Source: CAZOVB01 sp964583095 (GTDB lineage Bacteria; Planctomycetota; Phycisphaerae; SM23-33). Taken from it: a stretch of DNA of 61,458 nt. The DNA is taken from the NCBI GenBank assembly GCA_964583095.1, contig CAZOVB010000026.1, positions 1 through 61,458 on the forward strand. The letters are read 5' to 3'. Within the stretch, counting starts at the first letter, position 1. Each line of letters starts with the position of its first letter. A program made the position numbers and the translations under genes. Under the pieces are notes generated by a model. It was not told where the DNA came from and did no database searches. It saw only the letters and a list, made by a program, of their open reading frames with translations. This document shows positions 27,656 through 36,120 of the stretch, one piece after another.

Positions 27656-29176
27656 CTATTTGAACTTCCACTGGCCGACTGTCTCCACCGTACCGTTGGC
27701 CCCGAAGTGCTCCAGGAAGAGCTTGTGGTAGTGCATCTCTTCCTTGCTGCGAACGATCGGGTGCTGCTTCTGGTAGGCGGCAAAATCTTCGTCGCTGACG
27801 GTCTGTTCGAAATGGGCCGGCAGCAGGGCCGCTGCTCCCGAGCCCTGGGAGAACTCCTGTTTGATTCGTTCGGTGATCTCCCGGGGCAGGTCCGGCTCGT
27901 AGGCCTTGCGGAAGATCCACTTCTCGACCTTCTGGCCGTCCACTTCCCGCATCTTGTACTGCATGGGAATCTGGATGACGTAGTCGAAGAGTTCGCCGGA
28001 GATCAGCGGCGTGACGACTCGAATGGAATTCGCGTTGTTGGTCCGATCCAGCCGCAGCGAGGCGTTGTTGTGCAGGTACCGCAGGAGGTCCATCTGCTTG
28101 GAGAAGAGTTCCTCTTCCGGAATGCTCTTGAGGTGAGCGTATCCGCAGAAAAGCTCGTCGCCTCCCTCGCCGGACATGAGGATTTCATATCCCTGGTCGG
28201 CGGCGTGCCTGGAAATCAGGTAGTTCGAGACACTGCTTCGCACCAGAGAGGGATCAAACGTTTCGGTGACCCGGATGACCTCCCCAACGGCATCGAGCAG
28301 GTCCTGAAGGTCGATGAAGATCTCTTCGTGGTCGGTGCCCACATGCTCGGAGACCAGGCGGGCGGCGGGAAGGTCGCTGCTTTCCCTCGAACCGATGGCA
28401 AAGGTCTTGATCTTCTTATCCCGGCCGAACTGCTGGCGGTAGAGCCTGGCCGTCAGCGCGCTGATGACGCTGGAATCCATGCCTCCGCTGAGCAGGCAGG
28501 CGGTGGGGCGGGAGAAATCGATGCGGGAGCGAATGCTCTTTTCGATGATCCGCCGCACGTTGGCGACGATCTCTTCCAGGTCGGCATCGGTCTGCTTGGG
28601 GGCCTGGGTGGGGATGTCGGCAAAACGGTGCAGGTTTCCCTGGCGGTCCATGTAGTGACCGGCGGGGAATTCATAGACCATGGCGTCGTCGTGGGCGAAA
28701 CTCTTGAGCTCCGAACTGATCCGCAGAGAGTTTTCCCCCTTGGCATAGAAGAGGGTCTTGATGCCGAAGACATCGCGGGCGACGAACAACTCATCACCGT
28801 CGATGATGGCCAGGGCGAAAATTGCGTCGGTCAACTCTTCGAGCATCCTGGGGCCCTTGTCCCGCCACAGTGCAAGAATGGTGCGCTCGGCGAGGAAGGG
28901 GCCCTGGGAGCACCCTGCCTGGGAGGCGAGTTCCTGGAGGTTCCCGATCTGTCCGTCAAAGCAGATTCGCAGAGCGTCGTTTTCCTCGGAGGCGACCGGG
29001 ACGCTCGCATCGGCCGAGGCCTTGGGGCAGTCGGCGTGGAGATAGTTCTGCCCCGCCGTCAGGCCGTCTGGCTGGTAGGTGCCCTGCAGATAGGGGCCGC
29101 GGTGGCTGATGGGGGCCATCAGGTCCTGAACCTTCTGTCTTGAACTGTCACCCACGGCAATTGCCAGACCACTCAT
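27656..29176 (-). CDS. asparagine synthetase paralogue lacking the glutaminase nucleophile
   Basis: 506 residues, same two-domain plan as the neighbour, but Cys2 is Ser (MSGLAIAVG), the Arg of GHRRLSI is absent, and the catalytic Asn of NGE is Asp (FDGQIGN). The synthetase half is intact: LLSGGMDSS (230-236) and GEGGDELFCGY. It should still adenylate a carboxylate but cannot free ammonia from glutamine. Precedents for such enzymes are beta-lactam synthetase, carbapenam synthetase and lasso-peptide cyclase, which form amides with another amine. The start is firm: AGGAGAG lies eight bases before ATG. 73 bases separate it from the SAM methyltransferase gene, 99 from asnB. Confidence 0.85.
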   Translation of the reverse strand: MSGLAIAVGDSSRQKVQDLMAPISHRGPYLQGTYQPDGLTAGQNYLHADCPKASADASVPVASEENDALRICFDGQIGNLQELASQAGCSQGPFLAERTILALWRDKGPRMLEELTDAIFALAIIDGDELFVARDVFGIKTLFYAKGENSLRISSELKSFAHDDAMVYEFPAGHYMDRQGNLHRFADIPTQAPKQTDADLEEIVANVRRIIEKSIRSRIDFSRPTACLLSGGMDSSVISALTARLYRQQFGRDKKIKTFAIGSRESSDLPAARLVSEHVGTDHEEIFIDLQDLLDAVGEVIRVTETFDPSLVRSSVSNYLISRHAADQGYEILMSGEGGDELFCGYAHLKSIPEEELFSKQMDLLRYLHNNASLRLDRTNNANSIRVVTPLISGELFDYVIQIPMQYKMREVDGQKVEKWIFRKAYEPDLPREITERIKQEFSQGSGAAALLPAHFEQTVSDEDFAAYQKQHPIVRSKEEMHYHKLFLEHFGANGTVETVGQWKFK

Positions 29177-29249
29177 AGAAAAACTCTCCTCATGCGTTGT
29201 GCATGATCGTATTGGTTGCTCGTTCCTTTGCCCCGTACTCTGTGTTGCG

Positions 29250-30500
29250 TTACTTCTGAATCTCGCAGATGGCCACCAGCCCGTGCCCGCAGCCCAGGCC
29301 CTGCTGGAAACTCAGCTCGATCTGCCGCAGATGGCAGGCCAGTTGTGGTTCGATCCAGTCGGCCCGCGGGTCGTCGAAGGGCATGTCGTCGGCCATCTCG
29401 TTCAGCCGCCACATGTGCTTCATCATCCCGGCCACCTTCGGGGGTGTATGGGAGGGAATGGAAGGCATGGACGTTTGCTTGTCCCAGTTCGTCAGGCCCT
29501 GAAGGGTAAAGCTGACCAGGTCGTTCCAGTTGCGGGCGACTTCCTGGAGCATGCTGCTCTGGGCCTCGAAGCCTTCGGGAAGCTGAAGATCAAAGAGGAG
29601 ACTTTCCAGATCGGTGCGGCAGTTGGTTTCGTGCAGGCGGTTGACCGGACCCCGCAGCGGCTTGGCGTGCGGGTTGTAGTCGGCGGTGTCCATGTGACGA
29701 CCTATGAACAGGCTGCGATCGAAGAGTTCCTTGATCTCCAGCTTGGCGCCGGTCTTTTCGCTGACCTTCTTGAGGATTCTGCGGATCTCCTGGTCCGAGA
29801 CCAGACGAAGACCGAAGCTGTCGATCTTCACCTTGTCGCGCTGCTCGGGCGGATAGATGTAGGAGATCCGGTAGTCCATCCAGTGCTCGCTGGAGATGTC
29901 TTCATTCCAGAGAGTGGTCCACTCGTAGGAGTATCGGCCCAGCCAGTCGCCCACCAGCAGTGCACCGGGAGCGGCCTGGGCGGCGATTTCGCAGAAGAGA
30001 TTGACCGTTTGCTCTTCGTCGAAGTGCGAAAGTGTCCCGAACGAGGCCGAGTACAGGTCGTAGGGCTTTTCATCGGGGGAAAACGGCAGGCCCTCGCGCA
30101 GGTCCGCCTGCTGGAAGGACGTTCGAGGCTGGTTGGCGAAGCGCTGAGATGCCTGTTCAAGCAGGGCGGGATTCATCTCCAGGCCGGTATACTGGTCGAG
30201 GGCGTCTTCGGTGATCAATCTCGCATCTGCCTCGGCCAGTGCAGGATTCGGCTTGGAGATGGTCAGCAGTGTTTCAATGCCGTCTCCGCTGCCGCAGCCC
30301 AGGTCGACGAGTCTGAGTCCGGCTCCCTGTTTTCTGCGCTGCTGGAGCAGTTTGTGCAGGTGAGGTCCGAGCATGACCTGGAAGCTTCGATCTTCCCACT
30401 GGAGTCTGACATTGTCGTACTTGCCGTCCAGGCCGGTTACACGGGCATACTGTCCGCTGGAAACCGCCTGGGTATAGGCACTGACTTCTGTGGCTGCCAT
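29250..30500 (-). CDS. class I SAM-dependent methyltransferase
   Basis: 416 residues; motif I LVDLGCGSGDG at 64-74, later YTGLEMNPALLEQA (acidic ribose-binding Glu) and DLYSASFGTLSHF. The extra ~180-residue C-terminal half (from about 240) is unrecognised and may give substrate specificity. ATG 30500 follows GGAGAAGGA; a longer frame upstream has no ribosome-binding site. Position between the corrinoid protein and the two asparagine synthetase-like genes suggests it methylates an amino group of the substrate or product of those enzymes. That is inference; the family is broad. Confidence 0.75.
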   Translation of the reverse strand: MAATEVSAYTQAVSSGQYARVTGLDGKYDNVRLQWEDRSFQVMLGPHLHKLLQQRRKQGAGLRLVDLGCGSGDGIETLLTISKPNPALAEADARLITEDALDQYTGLEMNPALLEQASQRFANQPRTSFQQADLREGLPFSPDEKPYDLYSASFGTLSHFDEEQTVNLFCEIAAQAAPGALLVGDWLGRYSYEWTTLWNEDISSEHWMDYRISYIYPPEQRDKVKIDSFGLRLVSDQEIRRILKKVSEKTGAKLEIKELFDRSLFIGRHMDTADYNPHAKPLRGPVNRLHETNCRTDLESLLFDLQLPEGFEAQSSMLQEVARNWNDLVSFTLQGLTNWDKQTSMPSIPSHTPPKVAGMMKHMWRLNEMADDMPFDDPRADWIEPQLACHLRQIELSFQQGLGCGHGLVAICEIQK

Positions 30501-30608
30501 TGCATCCTTCTCCTGCGTGGCTGCGCGAGGCCCTGTCGGCGGGCCGAGGGTTGTCGGTCGGCTTGGCCTGGCAGGGGGGCGCATCACGTTTTGAAACGTT
30601 TTCAGGCG

Positions 30609-31292
30609 TTATGCCTTGAGGGATTCCAGTTCGTCGATGGCGTCGAATGCGTCGCGGCAATAGGCGTCGGCACCGATCTGCTTGGCGAACTCTTCGGTGA
30701 CCGGGGCGCCGCCGACGATGATCTTGACCTCGTCGCGTGTGTTGGCCTGCTTGAAGGCATCGATCACGTCGCGCATCTTGTCCATCGTGGAAGTCAGCAG
30801 GGCCGAAAGGCCGATGTACTGGGCGTTGTGCTCCTTGGCGGCCTGGACGATCTTATCGGCCGGGACGGAAGTGCCCATATCGTGGACCTCGTAGCCTGCT
30901 CCCTTGAGCAGGGTGATGACGATATTCTTGCCGATATCGTGCAGGTCGCCCTCGACGGTGGCGATGATGACTCGGCCCTTGTGTTCCACGCCGGAATCGG
31001 CCAGGTGCGGGTCCAGGACGTCCATGGCGGCGCTGACGCATTCGGCACTGGCCAGCATGTCGGGGATCAGATAATCGCCGTTCTCGTACTTCCGGCCGAC
31101 CTCTTCCATGGCGGGCGAAAGGCCCTTACCGAGGATCTCATCGACCGGGATGCCTTCATCCAGGGCCTGCTGAACCAGTTCGGTTACACCCGGCTCGCCT
31201 TCCATGTCTCCTTCGAAGCCTTCGTCCATTTCATCGACGCGGCCCTGAAGGACGTTGTTGTGGAGTTCTTCCAATAGCTGCTGTTTATCCAT
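30609..31292 (-). CDS. corrinoid (methylcobamide) protein, MtaC/MtbC family
   Basis: 227 residues: helical N-terminal cap domain (to ~100) and a Rossmann-like B12 domain with the DLHDIG signature (116-121; His118 is the lower axial cobalt ligand), GLSALLTSTM and a GGAPV loop. It would carry a methyl group on cobalt between the MttB-family enzymes and the methyl-tetrahydrofolate methyltransferase in the same operon. The cap has an unusually acidic insertion around residues 20-37. ATG 31292 is chosen over GTG 31301 because AAAGGTG lies just upstream. Confidence 0.9.
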   Translation of the reverse strand: MDKQQLLEELHNNVLQGRVDEMDEGFEGDMEGEPGVTELVQQALDEGIPVDEILGKGLSPAMEEVGRKYENGDYLIPDMLASAECVSAAMDVLDPHLADSGVEHKGRVIIATVEGDLHDIGKNIVITLLKGAGYEVHDMGTSVPADKIVQAAKEHNAQYIGLSALLTSTMDKMRDVIDAFKQANTRDEVKIIVGGAPVTEEFAKQIGADAYCRDAFDAIDELESLKA

Positions 31293-31307
31293 GTTTTTCA
31301 CCTTTAT

Positions 31308-32831
31308 TTATGGTTGGAAACGATCCGGCGAAACGAGGCCGGGGACCTCTTTGTGAATCCTGGAGATCATTTCATCCGAAAGCGGCTCTCCTTCGGTGCT
31401 GCGGACCTGGGCGAGTTGGTCGCAGGCACGCTGGAGCACCTCGTCCTGGCTGCCGTCGCCGGCAAGCGGGTAAGGGTCGGAGACCACGCCGCGGCGGATC
31501 TGCTTGCGAATGTGCCTGGCAAAGAGGCGGGTGGAGGATTTCATGACCTTGCGGATCTCGCCCACGGCGGCGTCGGCATCTTTTTGGGCGAAGCCGGCCG
31601 GCCGAAGGATCGACTTGACCAGGCCGATGCTTGCATTGTCGATGATGGCCTGAACGGGCGAGAAGATGTTCGTCCGGTCCAGGAGCCCGAAGGCATAGTG
31701 GATGTACTGCGCGCCGGACTGGGCGACTCCCAGGTGGGAGAAGGTTTTCTCCACGGTGGCCTGCATGCCCGGCACGGCTGCGTCGCCGACACCGGCGGTG
31801 GAGTAGCAGGGCACGCCGTATCGACGCGCAAGCTGCACGCAGTCGATGTTGTACTGTACGAACTCCGGTGCGCCGTAGAGGTCGTGGAGGGTATCGAGTC
31901 GTGCCCGGACCGGGACGGCTCCGTAAAGCACGGGTGTGCCCGGGTTGACCAGCTGGGTCAGTGTGATGCCCGCGAGGATCTCGGCATTGATCATCAGGAC
32001 CATGCCCTCTTCCTGCACCGGAGCGGTCGATCCGCCCTGGGGAGAGGAGGAGATCACCAGGGGCAGCTTGCGTTTGGCAAAGGCGATGACCTTGTCGGTG
32101 GTGTCTTGCACCATCTGCAGGGGGCTCTTGACCAGGCAGGCGATAAAGGAGATGGGGGGCGCCTGGCTGAAGGCTTCGGGGCCTCCGGCGATGATCCGGC
32201 CCAGCTTGACGACGTCATCGAGTGCGTCGACGTTGGTCAGGCCCGCCTGTACATGCTTGGTCATGTACTTCAGGGCGGCGAAGAAGACGTTGACGTCCTT
32301 GTTGCTCTCGTCAATGTCCGAGTCCTGAATGTTGACGTTGCGGATGTAGAAATCCAGGTTTTCCAGCGAGTTGCACAGGCGACTGGCATCGCAGAGACGG
32401 CGGATGCTTCCGCGTTCCTGGACGTGTTGGAATGTTCCATTGCCGGCCGGCTTGGTTTCCAGGAAGACATTGGTCTCCGAGCCACTGCCGAAATAGATCC
32501 GCGGGACCTGCGAATCCAGGACCAGATGGTTTTCCGGCTTGCGGGCTCCGAGCACAATGCGCCCGGGAACGCTTCCAAGGGCCTTTTCCACCACTTCCGG
32601 CGGGATGCGAACAACGGAGGCCTCATCCCGTTCGCTGCGCTGGATGTCGCAACCGGCGTCGGCGAAGTAAGAGACGGCCTCTTCGTTGAAGCAGACGATT
32701 CCCGGATCCTGCAGGACCTGCAGCGACCCTTGGTGAAGCAGGTCGAGTTTCTTCTCATCCAGACGCTGGACCGGTTCCACGACAACACCCGGGCGGTGCT
32801 GCTGTGTGGTGGTTTCCTGTGACGTGGTCAT
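31308..32831 (-). CDS. MttB-family (non-pyrrolysine) methyltransferase 2
   Basis: 507 residues related to trimethylamine methyltransferase MttB; markers are GSGSETNVF, ISSSPQGGSTAPV and QLVNPGTPVLYG. The frame is uninterrupted, so there is no in-frame UAG for pyrrolysine: it belongs with MtgB/MtcB/MtpB-like enzymes that demethylate glycine betaine, carnitine or proline betaine, or an unknown quaternary amine. Its ATG overlaps the upstream methyltransferase stop (ATGA); 15 bases separate it from the corrinoid gene. Confidence 0.9.
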   Translation of the reverse strand: MTTSQETTTQQHRPGVVVEPVQRLDEKKLDLLHQGSLQVLQDPGIVCFNEEAVSYFADAGCDIQRSERDEASVVRIPPEVVEKALGSVPGRIVLGARKPENHLVLDSQVPRIYFGSGSETNVFLETKPAGNGTFQHVQERGSIRRLCDASRLCNSLENLDFYIRNVNIQDSDIDESNKDVNVFFAALKYMTKHVQAGLTNVDALDDVVKLGRIIAGGPEAFSQAPPISFIACLVKSPLQMVQDTTDKVIAFAKRKLPLVISSSPQGGSTAPVQEEGMVLMINAEILAGITLTQLVNPGTPVLYGAVPVRARLDTLHDLYGAPEFVQYNIDCVQLARRYGVPCYSTAGVGDAAVPGMQATVEKTFSHLGVAQSGAQYIHYAFGLLDRTNIFSPVQAIIDNASIGLVKSILRPAGFAQKDADAAVGEIRKVMKSSTRLFARHIRKQIRRGVVSDPYPLAGDGSQDEVLQRACDQLAQVRSTEGEPLSDEMISRIHKEVPGLVSPDRFQP

Positions 32832-33637
32832 CCGATTTCACCTTTCTGTACTCGTCGTGTATAGCCCCGGCAGTGACGGTCTTTTCCAGCCAGCATGGTG
32901 CCCAGGACGATGGCCTCGCGCAGGCCGGCGTCGGTCGGATCACAAATGGCCGAGTCGAGCCCGTTGACCAGGGCGGCAATGGCGAAAGCCTGGTTGACCA
33001 GCTTTCGCTTGGGAAGGCCGTGTGAGACGTTGGACATTCCAAGGGTGGTTTTGGCCTGGGGGTAGCGGGTCTTGATCTCCCGCAGAGTCGCCATTGCGAC
33101 GGTGACGCCGGTAACGTCGTTGCATAGAGGCAGGACCAGTGGGTCGAAGTAGAGGCGTTTGTCTTCGATGCCCAGTTCGGTCGCTTTGGCCTGAATCGTT
33201 TCGGCCACTTCCATGCGTTCCTGAACGTCCTTGGGAACCCCTGCGGTGCCCATGGCCAGTGCGATGACTTCGCTTTGGTGGCGTGCAGCGAGCTGCAGCA
33301 GGGGCTCGAGTCGTTCCGGTTCCCCGCTGACGGAATTGAGCAGGGCGGGTCTGCGTCCTTCGAGGTAGTCCAGAGCGTCCTTGAGGACCTCCGAATGCGA
33401 AGAGTCCAGCGAGAGCTTCTTGTCGGTATGCTCCAGGGCAAGGTCGATCAGCCAATGCATGTCCTGGCATTCCTGATCGCAATCCCCGCTGCCGGCCCCG
33501 GCGTTGAGGTCGATGTAGTGCGAGCCGGCTTCGGTCTGGGCGCGAATCTCCTGGATGATATGATCCGCGTTCTTGTTGGCGATCGCTTCTGCGATCGGCT
33601 TTCGGGTCGCGTTGATTCTCTCGCCGATAATTCTCAT
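32828..33637 (-). CDS. methyl-tetrahydrofolate:corrinoid protein methyltransferase (MtgA/AcsE-like)
   Basis: 269 residues with the pterin-binding TIM-barrel signatures IIGERINATRKPI, YIDLNAGAG, LSLDSS, LLNSVSGE and GMSNVSHGLPKR. It should move the methyl group between the corrinoid protein and tetrahydrofolate; with MttB-type partners the direction is usually toward methyl-THF, feeding one-carbon metabolism. Overlaps both neighbours by four bases (ATGA), showing tight co-translation. Confidence 0.9.
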   Translation of the reverse strand: MRIIGERINATRKPIAEAIANKNADHIIQEIRAQTEAGSHYIDLNAGAGSGDCDQECQDMHWLIDLALEHTDKKLSLDSSHSEVLKDALDYLEGRRPALLNSVSGEPERLEPLLQLAARHQSEVIALAMGTAGVPKDVQERMEVAETIQAKATELGIEDKRLYFDPLVLPLCNDVTGVTVAMATLREIKTRYPQAKTTLGMSNVSHGLPKRKLVNQAFAIAALVNGLDSAICDPTDAGLREAIVLGTMLAGKDRHCRGYTRRVQKGEIG

Positions 33638-35139
33638 GAATCGTTTTCCTTCGGATCAAACTGTCGGGCCACGACCGCGGGGAACTGCTCGAGCAGTTCG
33701 CGAACCGTGTTTTCGGGCAGGTGCAGGGCGGCGGGGCTCTCCAGGATGCTGCGGACCTTTTCATGGGCCCGTTGGGCAGTGTTTCTGCTGCCCGATGCCT
33801 CCCAGTTCTGCCGCGTCTGGCGGTCGCTGAGTTGCGGGTTGTAGTGTTCCTTGCGCATGTGGCGCCGGGTATGCCGGGCCGAGACAAAATTGCCCCCGGG
33901 TCCGGCTGTCTTGATGGCATCGAGGCCAAGGGTCTTTTCGTTGACCTCCACGCCTTGCCAGGCTCGCATGACCATTCCCAGGATCTCGTTGTCGATGACG
34001 AGTTTCTCCTTGCTGAAGGTCATGGCGAATTCCATCAGCCCGGCCGCGTCGTGGATGAACTCCCCGCCGGCCAGGGCGACCAAAAGGTTGTTGATGGCCG
34101 ACTCGTACCCGCACTGGCTATCGAGGACCTTGGCATCGCTGATACCGGCCGTGGCATAGTAGGGGATGCTGTAGTGACGGGCCAATTGAGCGGTGGCGGC
34201 GTTGATCAGACCGCTTTCGACCGGTCCACCCAGGTAGCGCATTTCGCGCATGTCTGTGGAGGTCGAGACGCATCCGTAGATCACGGGTGCACCGCGGCGG
34301 GCCAACTGGGTGGTCATCACGCTGATCAGGGCGTCGCAGTTCTGGATGACCAGCGTGCCGGCCAGGGTGATGGGGGATGTCGCGCCGCAGAGAGGTTCGA
34401 CCGGCACAGCCACGGGGATGCCTTCCCGGGCGATCTGCATCATGTAGGCGCCGTATTTGGAGTCCAGTCGCAGCGGGCTCAGGCCGCAGGCGATCATGGA
34501 CAGGAAAGGCCTCTCACGCAGGGCTTCGGGCGAGCCGGCCACCTTCTGGGCCATCCGGATCACGTCGCGGATTCCCTGGGAGGTATAGACGCCTCCCATG
34601 ACGTGTTTGGAGGTGTAACACATCCCGGCCAGGAAGCGGTTGACATCCACGTCGGCCACGTCCAGCTCGTTGGGATAGGTCGGCAGGAGCATGAAATGAA
34701 CATTGTCCATTTCGTCTGTGATGCGAATGACATCCACCAGGTCCTGCAGGTTGGCGGCCCTGCGCTGCGGATCGGGGTAGTCCAGCATGTTCAGTGCGGT
34801 TCCGCCGGTGCCAAGGTAGACATTGCCTGAGCCCAGGTGCAGGTCGGTGCCCTCGCGCCGTCCATAGAGCGTCAGTTGCGGGGGCACTTGCGAAAGAAGG
34901 TCCTCCACCACATGCTCAGGCATGCGGATGGTCCGGGTCTGGGAATCGACCTTGACGTCAAGCTTGCTGAACAGTTCGAATGCCTCGGGTTCGTGGACTT
35001 CAAAGCCCACGTCGGCGAGGATTTCCATGCTCGCCTCGTGGATCTGCTGGAGATCCTCATCCGAGAGCGGCTTGTACGGGAAGCGTTTCGCGGCCTGGAG
35101 GGTCGCGATAGCGTCGGTATCGTTATGAAGATTTTTCAT
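33634..35139 (-). CDS. MttB-family (non-pyrrolysine) methyltransferase 1
   Basis: 501 residues, distinct from the second MttB-family enzyme of the operon; markers are NVYLGTGGTALN, CGATSPITLAG and QLARRGAPVIYG. No in-frame stop, hence no pyrrolysine. The C-terminal PGGNFVSARHTRRHMRKEHYNPQL region is typical of the family. ATG 35139 follows CAGGAGAT and overlaps the previous stop (ATGA). Together with the other MttB it suggests two methylated substrates, or two steps on one, sharing a single corrinoid protein. Confidence 0.9.
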   Translation of the reverse strand: MKNLHNDTDAIATLQAAKRFPYKPLSDEDLQQIHEASMEILADVGFEVHEPEAFELFSKLDVKVDSQTRTIRMPEHVVEDLLSQVPPQLTLYGRREGTDLHLGSGNVYLGTGGTALNMLDYPDPQRRAANLQDLVDVIRITDEMDNVHFMLLPTYPNELDVADVDVNRFLAGMCYTSKHVMGGVYTSQGIRDVIRMAQKVAGSPEALRERPFLSMIACGLSPLRLDSKYGAYMMQIAREGIPVAVPVEPLCGATSPITLAGTLVIQNCDALISVMTTQLARRGAPVIYGCVSTSTDMREMRYLGGPVESGLINAATAQLARHYSIPYYATAGISDAKVLDSQCGYESAINNLLVALAGGEFIHDAAGLMEFAMTFSKEKLVIDNEILGMVMRAWQGVEVNEKTLGLDAIKTAGPGGNFVSARHTRRHMRKEHYNPQLSDRQTRQNWEASGSRNTAQRAHEKVRSILESPAALHLPENTVRELLEQFPAVVARQFDPKENDS

Positions 35140-35939
35140 GCGCGGAAGAATCTCCTGTGGCGCCTGTGCTCGCATTTGTTGGGGCAGGTCTTGCACGGAT
35201 TGCAGGTATCCTGGATCAGTCGGGTCAAACCAATACCCAACAAGCCTGCAATCGATTTACGCGGCGTCATCAGGGAGGTGGGCAGAAGCGACACACCCAC
35301 GGGGTTATCCGGCAGAAGGCGGAAGAGCTTGGCCTGTTCATCCACGGGCCAGTCACAGTAGCCCGGACTGAAGGGCAGGCTGACGGCTTCGTGGGGCAGG
35401 AGCCAACCGGAGATGGTCTGTTCGACTTCATCGACCAGGAATTCGGCCGCTTCGGAGGCTACGGTATCCACCACCAGGCCGAAATCCGGCTTGTGGTCCA
35501 TTGCATCCTGGATGGCCTGGTCCACAACGGGGCCCAGGGTGGCGACGTAGGTCACCGCCTGCCTGCACCAGCCCAGGCCGGTCAGCAAGGCCTTGCTGCG
35601 AAAGCGAACGTCGGGTCCGATGACGAGATCGCCCTCGTCGATCTTCATGCTGTAGGCTTTGCAGAGGAAGTCGGGCTCGGCGGCATCGAGAACCAGGTCG
35701 GTAGCGCGGGAGATCTGGCGGTCCAGTCGGCCCGAGATGCGCTGGCCGCGACGGACGCCGAGGTTGGAGGCGGTTCGTTGTCGGAGAACTTCTCTTTCCA
35801 GGCAGTTTCGCTGCTCGTCGGAGGCGAGCAACTTCCCTGTCGGTAGAAGCGTTGTGCCCGGCAGGGAGATATCCTCTTCCCACCGGACGGGCTCGTGTCC
35901 ATCCGAGGTGTCGTCCGCAAATTGTTTTCCATGACTCAT
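35136..35939 (-). CDS. MetH activation-domain protein with C-terminal four-Cys motif
   Basis: 267 residues. The body resembles the reactivation domain of B12-dependent methionine synthase: SPGYCDWPVDEQAKLFRLL and GVSLLPTSLMTPRKSIAGLLGIG are the SAM/corrinoid-handling segments. The C-terminus reads CNPCKTCPNKC, a CxxCxxCxxxC spacing that could hold a 4Fe-4S cluster. I infer that it re-reduces and remethylates Co(II) in the operon's corrinoid protein, the job RamA does elsewhere; no RamA-like gene is present. ATG 35939 has TGGAG upstream. Confidence 0.8.
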   Translation of the reverse strand: MSHGKQFADDTSDGHEPVRWEEDISLPGTTLLPTGKLLASDEQRNCLEREVLRQRTASNLGVRRGQRISGRLDRQISRATDLVLDAAEPDFLCKAYSMKIDEGDLVIGPDVRFRSKALLTGLGWCRQAVTYVATLGPVVDQAIQDAMDHKPDFGLVVDTVASEAAEFLVDEVEQTISGWLLPHEAVSLPFSPGYCDWPVDEQAKLFRLLPDNPVGVSLLPTSLMTPRKSIAGLLGIGLTRLIQDTCNPCKTCPNKCEHRRHRRFFRA

Positions 35940-35960
35940 TGTATTTAACTCCAGTCTTCT

Positions 35961-36001
35961 GCTGTTGTTATCTCGCAACCGGTTGCCACATGAGAGACAG
36001 C
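35961..36001 (-). promoter_or_regulatory. candidate operator: nested dyad around GCAACCGGTTGC
   Basis: A perfect 12-bp palindrome (35975-35986) is flanked by further symmetric half-sites TCTC/GAGA and GCTGT/ACAGC, 22 bases upstream of the activation-protein start. Size and place fit a MarR-type operator; a related imperfect GCAACCGTTG occurs at 36816-36825. Confidence 0.45.
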
Positions 36002-36035
36002 AATCGCATTACGGCTCTCCGGGCTGCTTCGGTAA

Positions 36036-36069
36036 GGCTCCCCTGGGTGAGCCCGGCTATGGGGCCGGG
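36036..36069 (-). promoter_or_regulatory. overlapping hairpins in the methyl-transfer operon leader
   Basis: GGCTC/GAGCC (36036-36053) and CCCGGC/GCCGGG (36052-36069) share two bases and cannot form fully together. I could not match a known SAM or cobalamin riboswitch consensus, so this is only a candidate structured leader. Confidence 0.3.
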
Positions 36070-36120
36070 CGGCCTCGTCGGTTGTCAGTGCGCCTGTTGC
36101 GTCTCTATGGGCAAATCAGG

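Noticed and set aside
27707..29143. 478-codon plus-strand frame opposite the Ser2 asparagine synthetase paralogue
   Set aside because: Low-complexity mirror of a gene with intact PP-loop motifs; no start signal.
29199..32822. Long plus-strand frames opposite the corrinoid cluster
   Set aside because: Antisense of the SAM methyltransferase, corrinoid and MttB genes, which have full motifs and coupled starts on the minus strand.
31308..35139. Pyrrolysine-containing MttB
   Set aside because: Both MttB-family frames are open without an internal UAG, and no pyl genes are in the window.
35940..36120. Cobalamin or SAM riboswitch before the activation gene
   Set aside because: The B12 box and SAM-I core sequences are not present; only generic hairpins and a palindrome can be seen.
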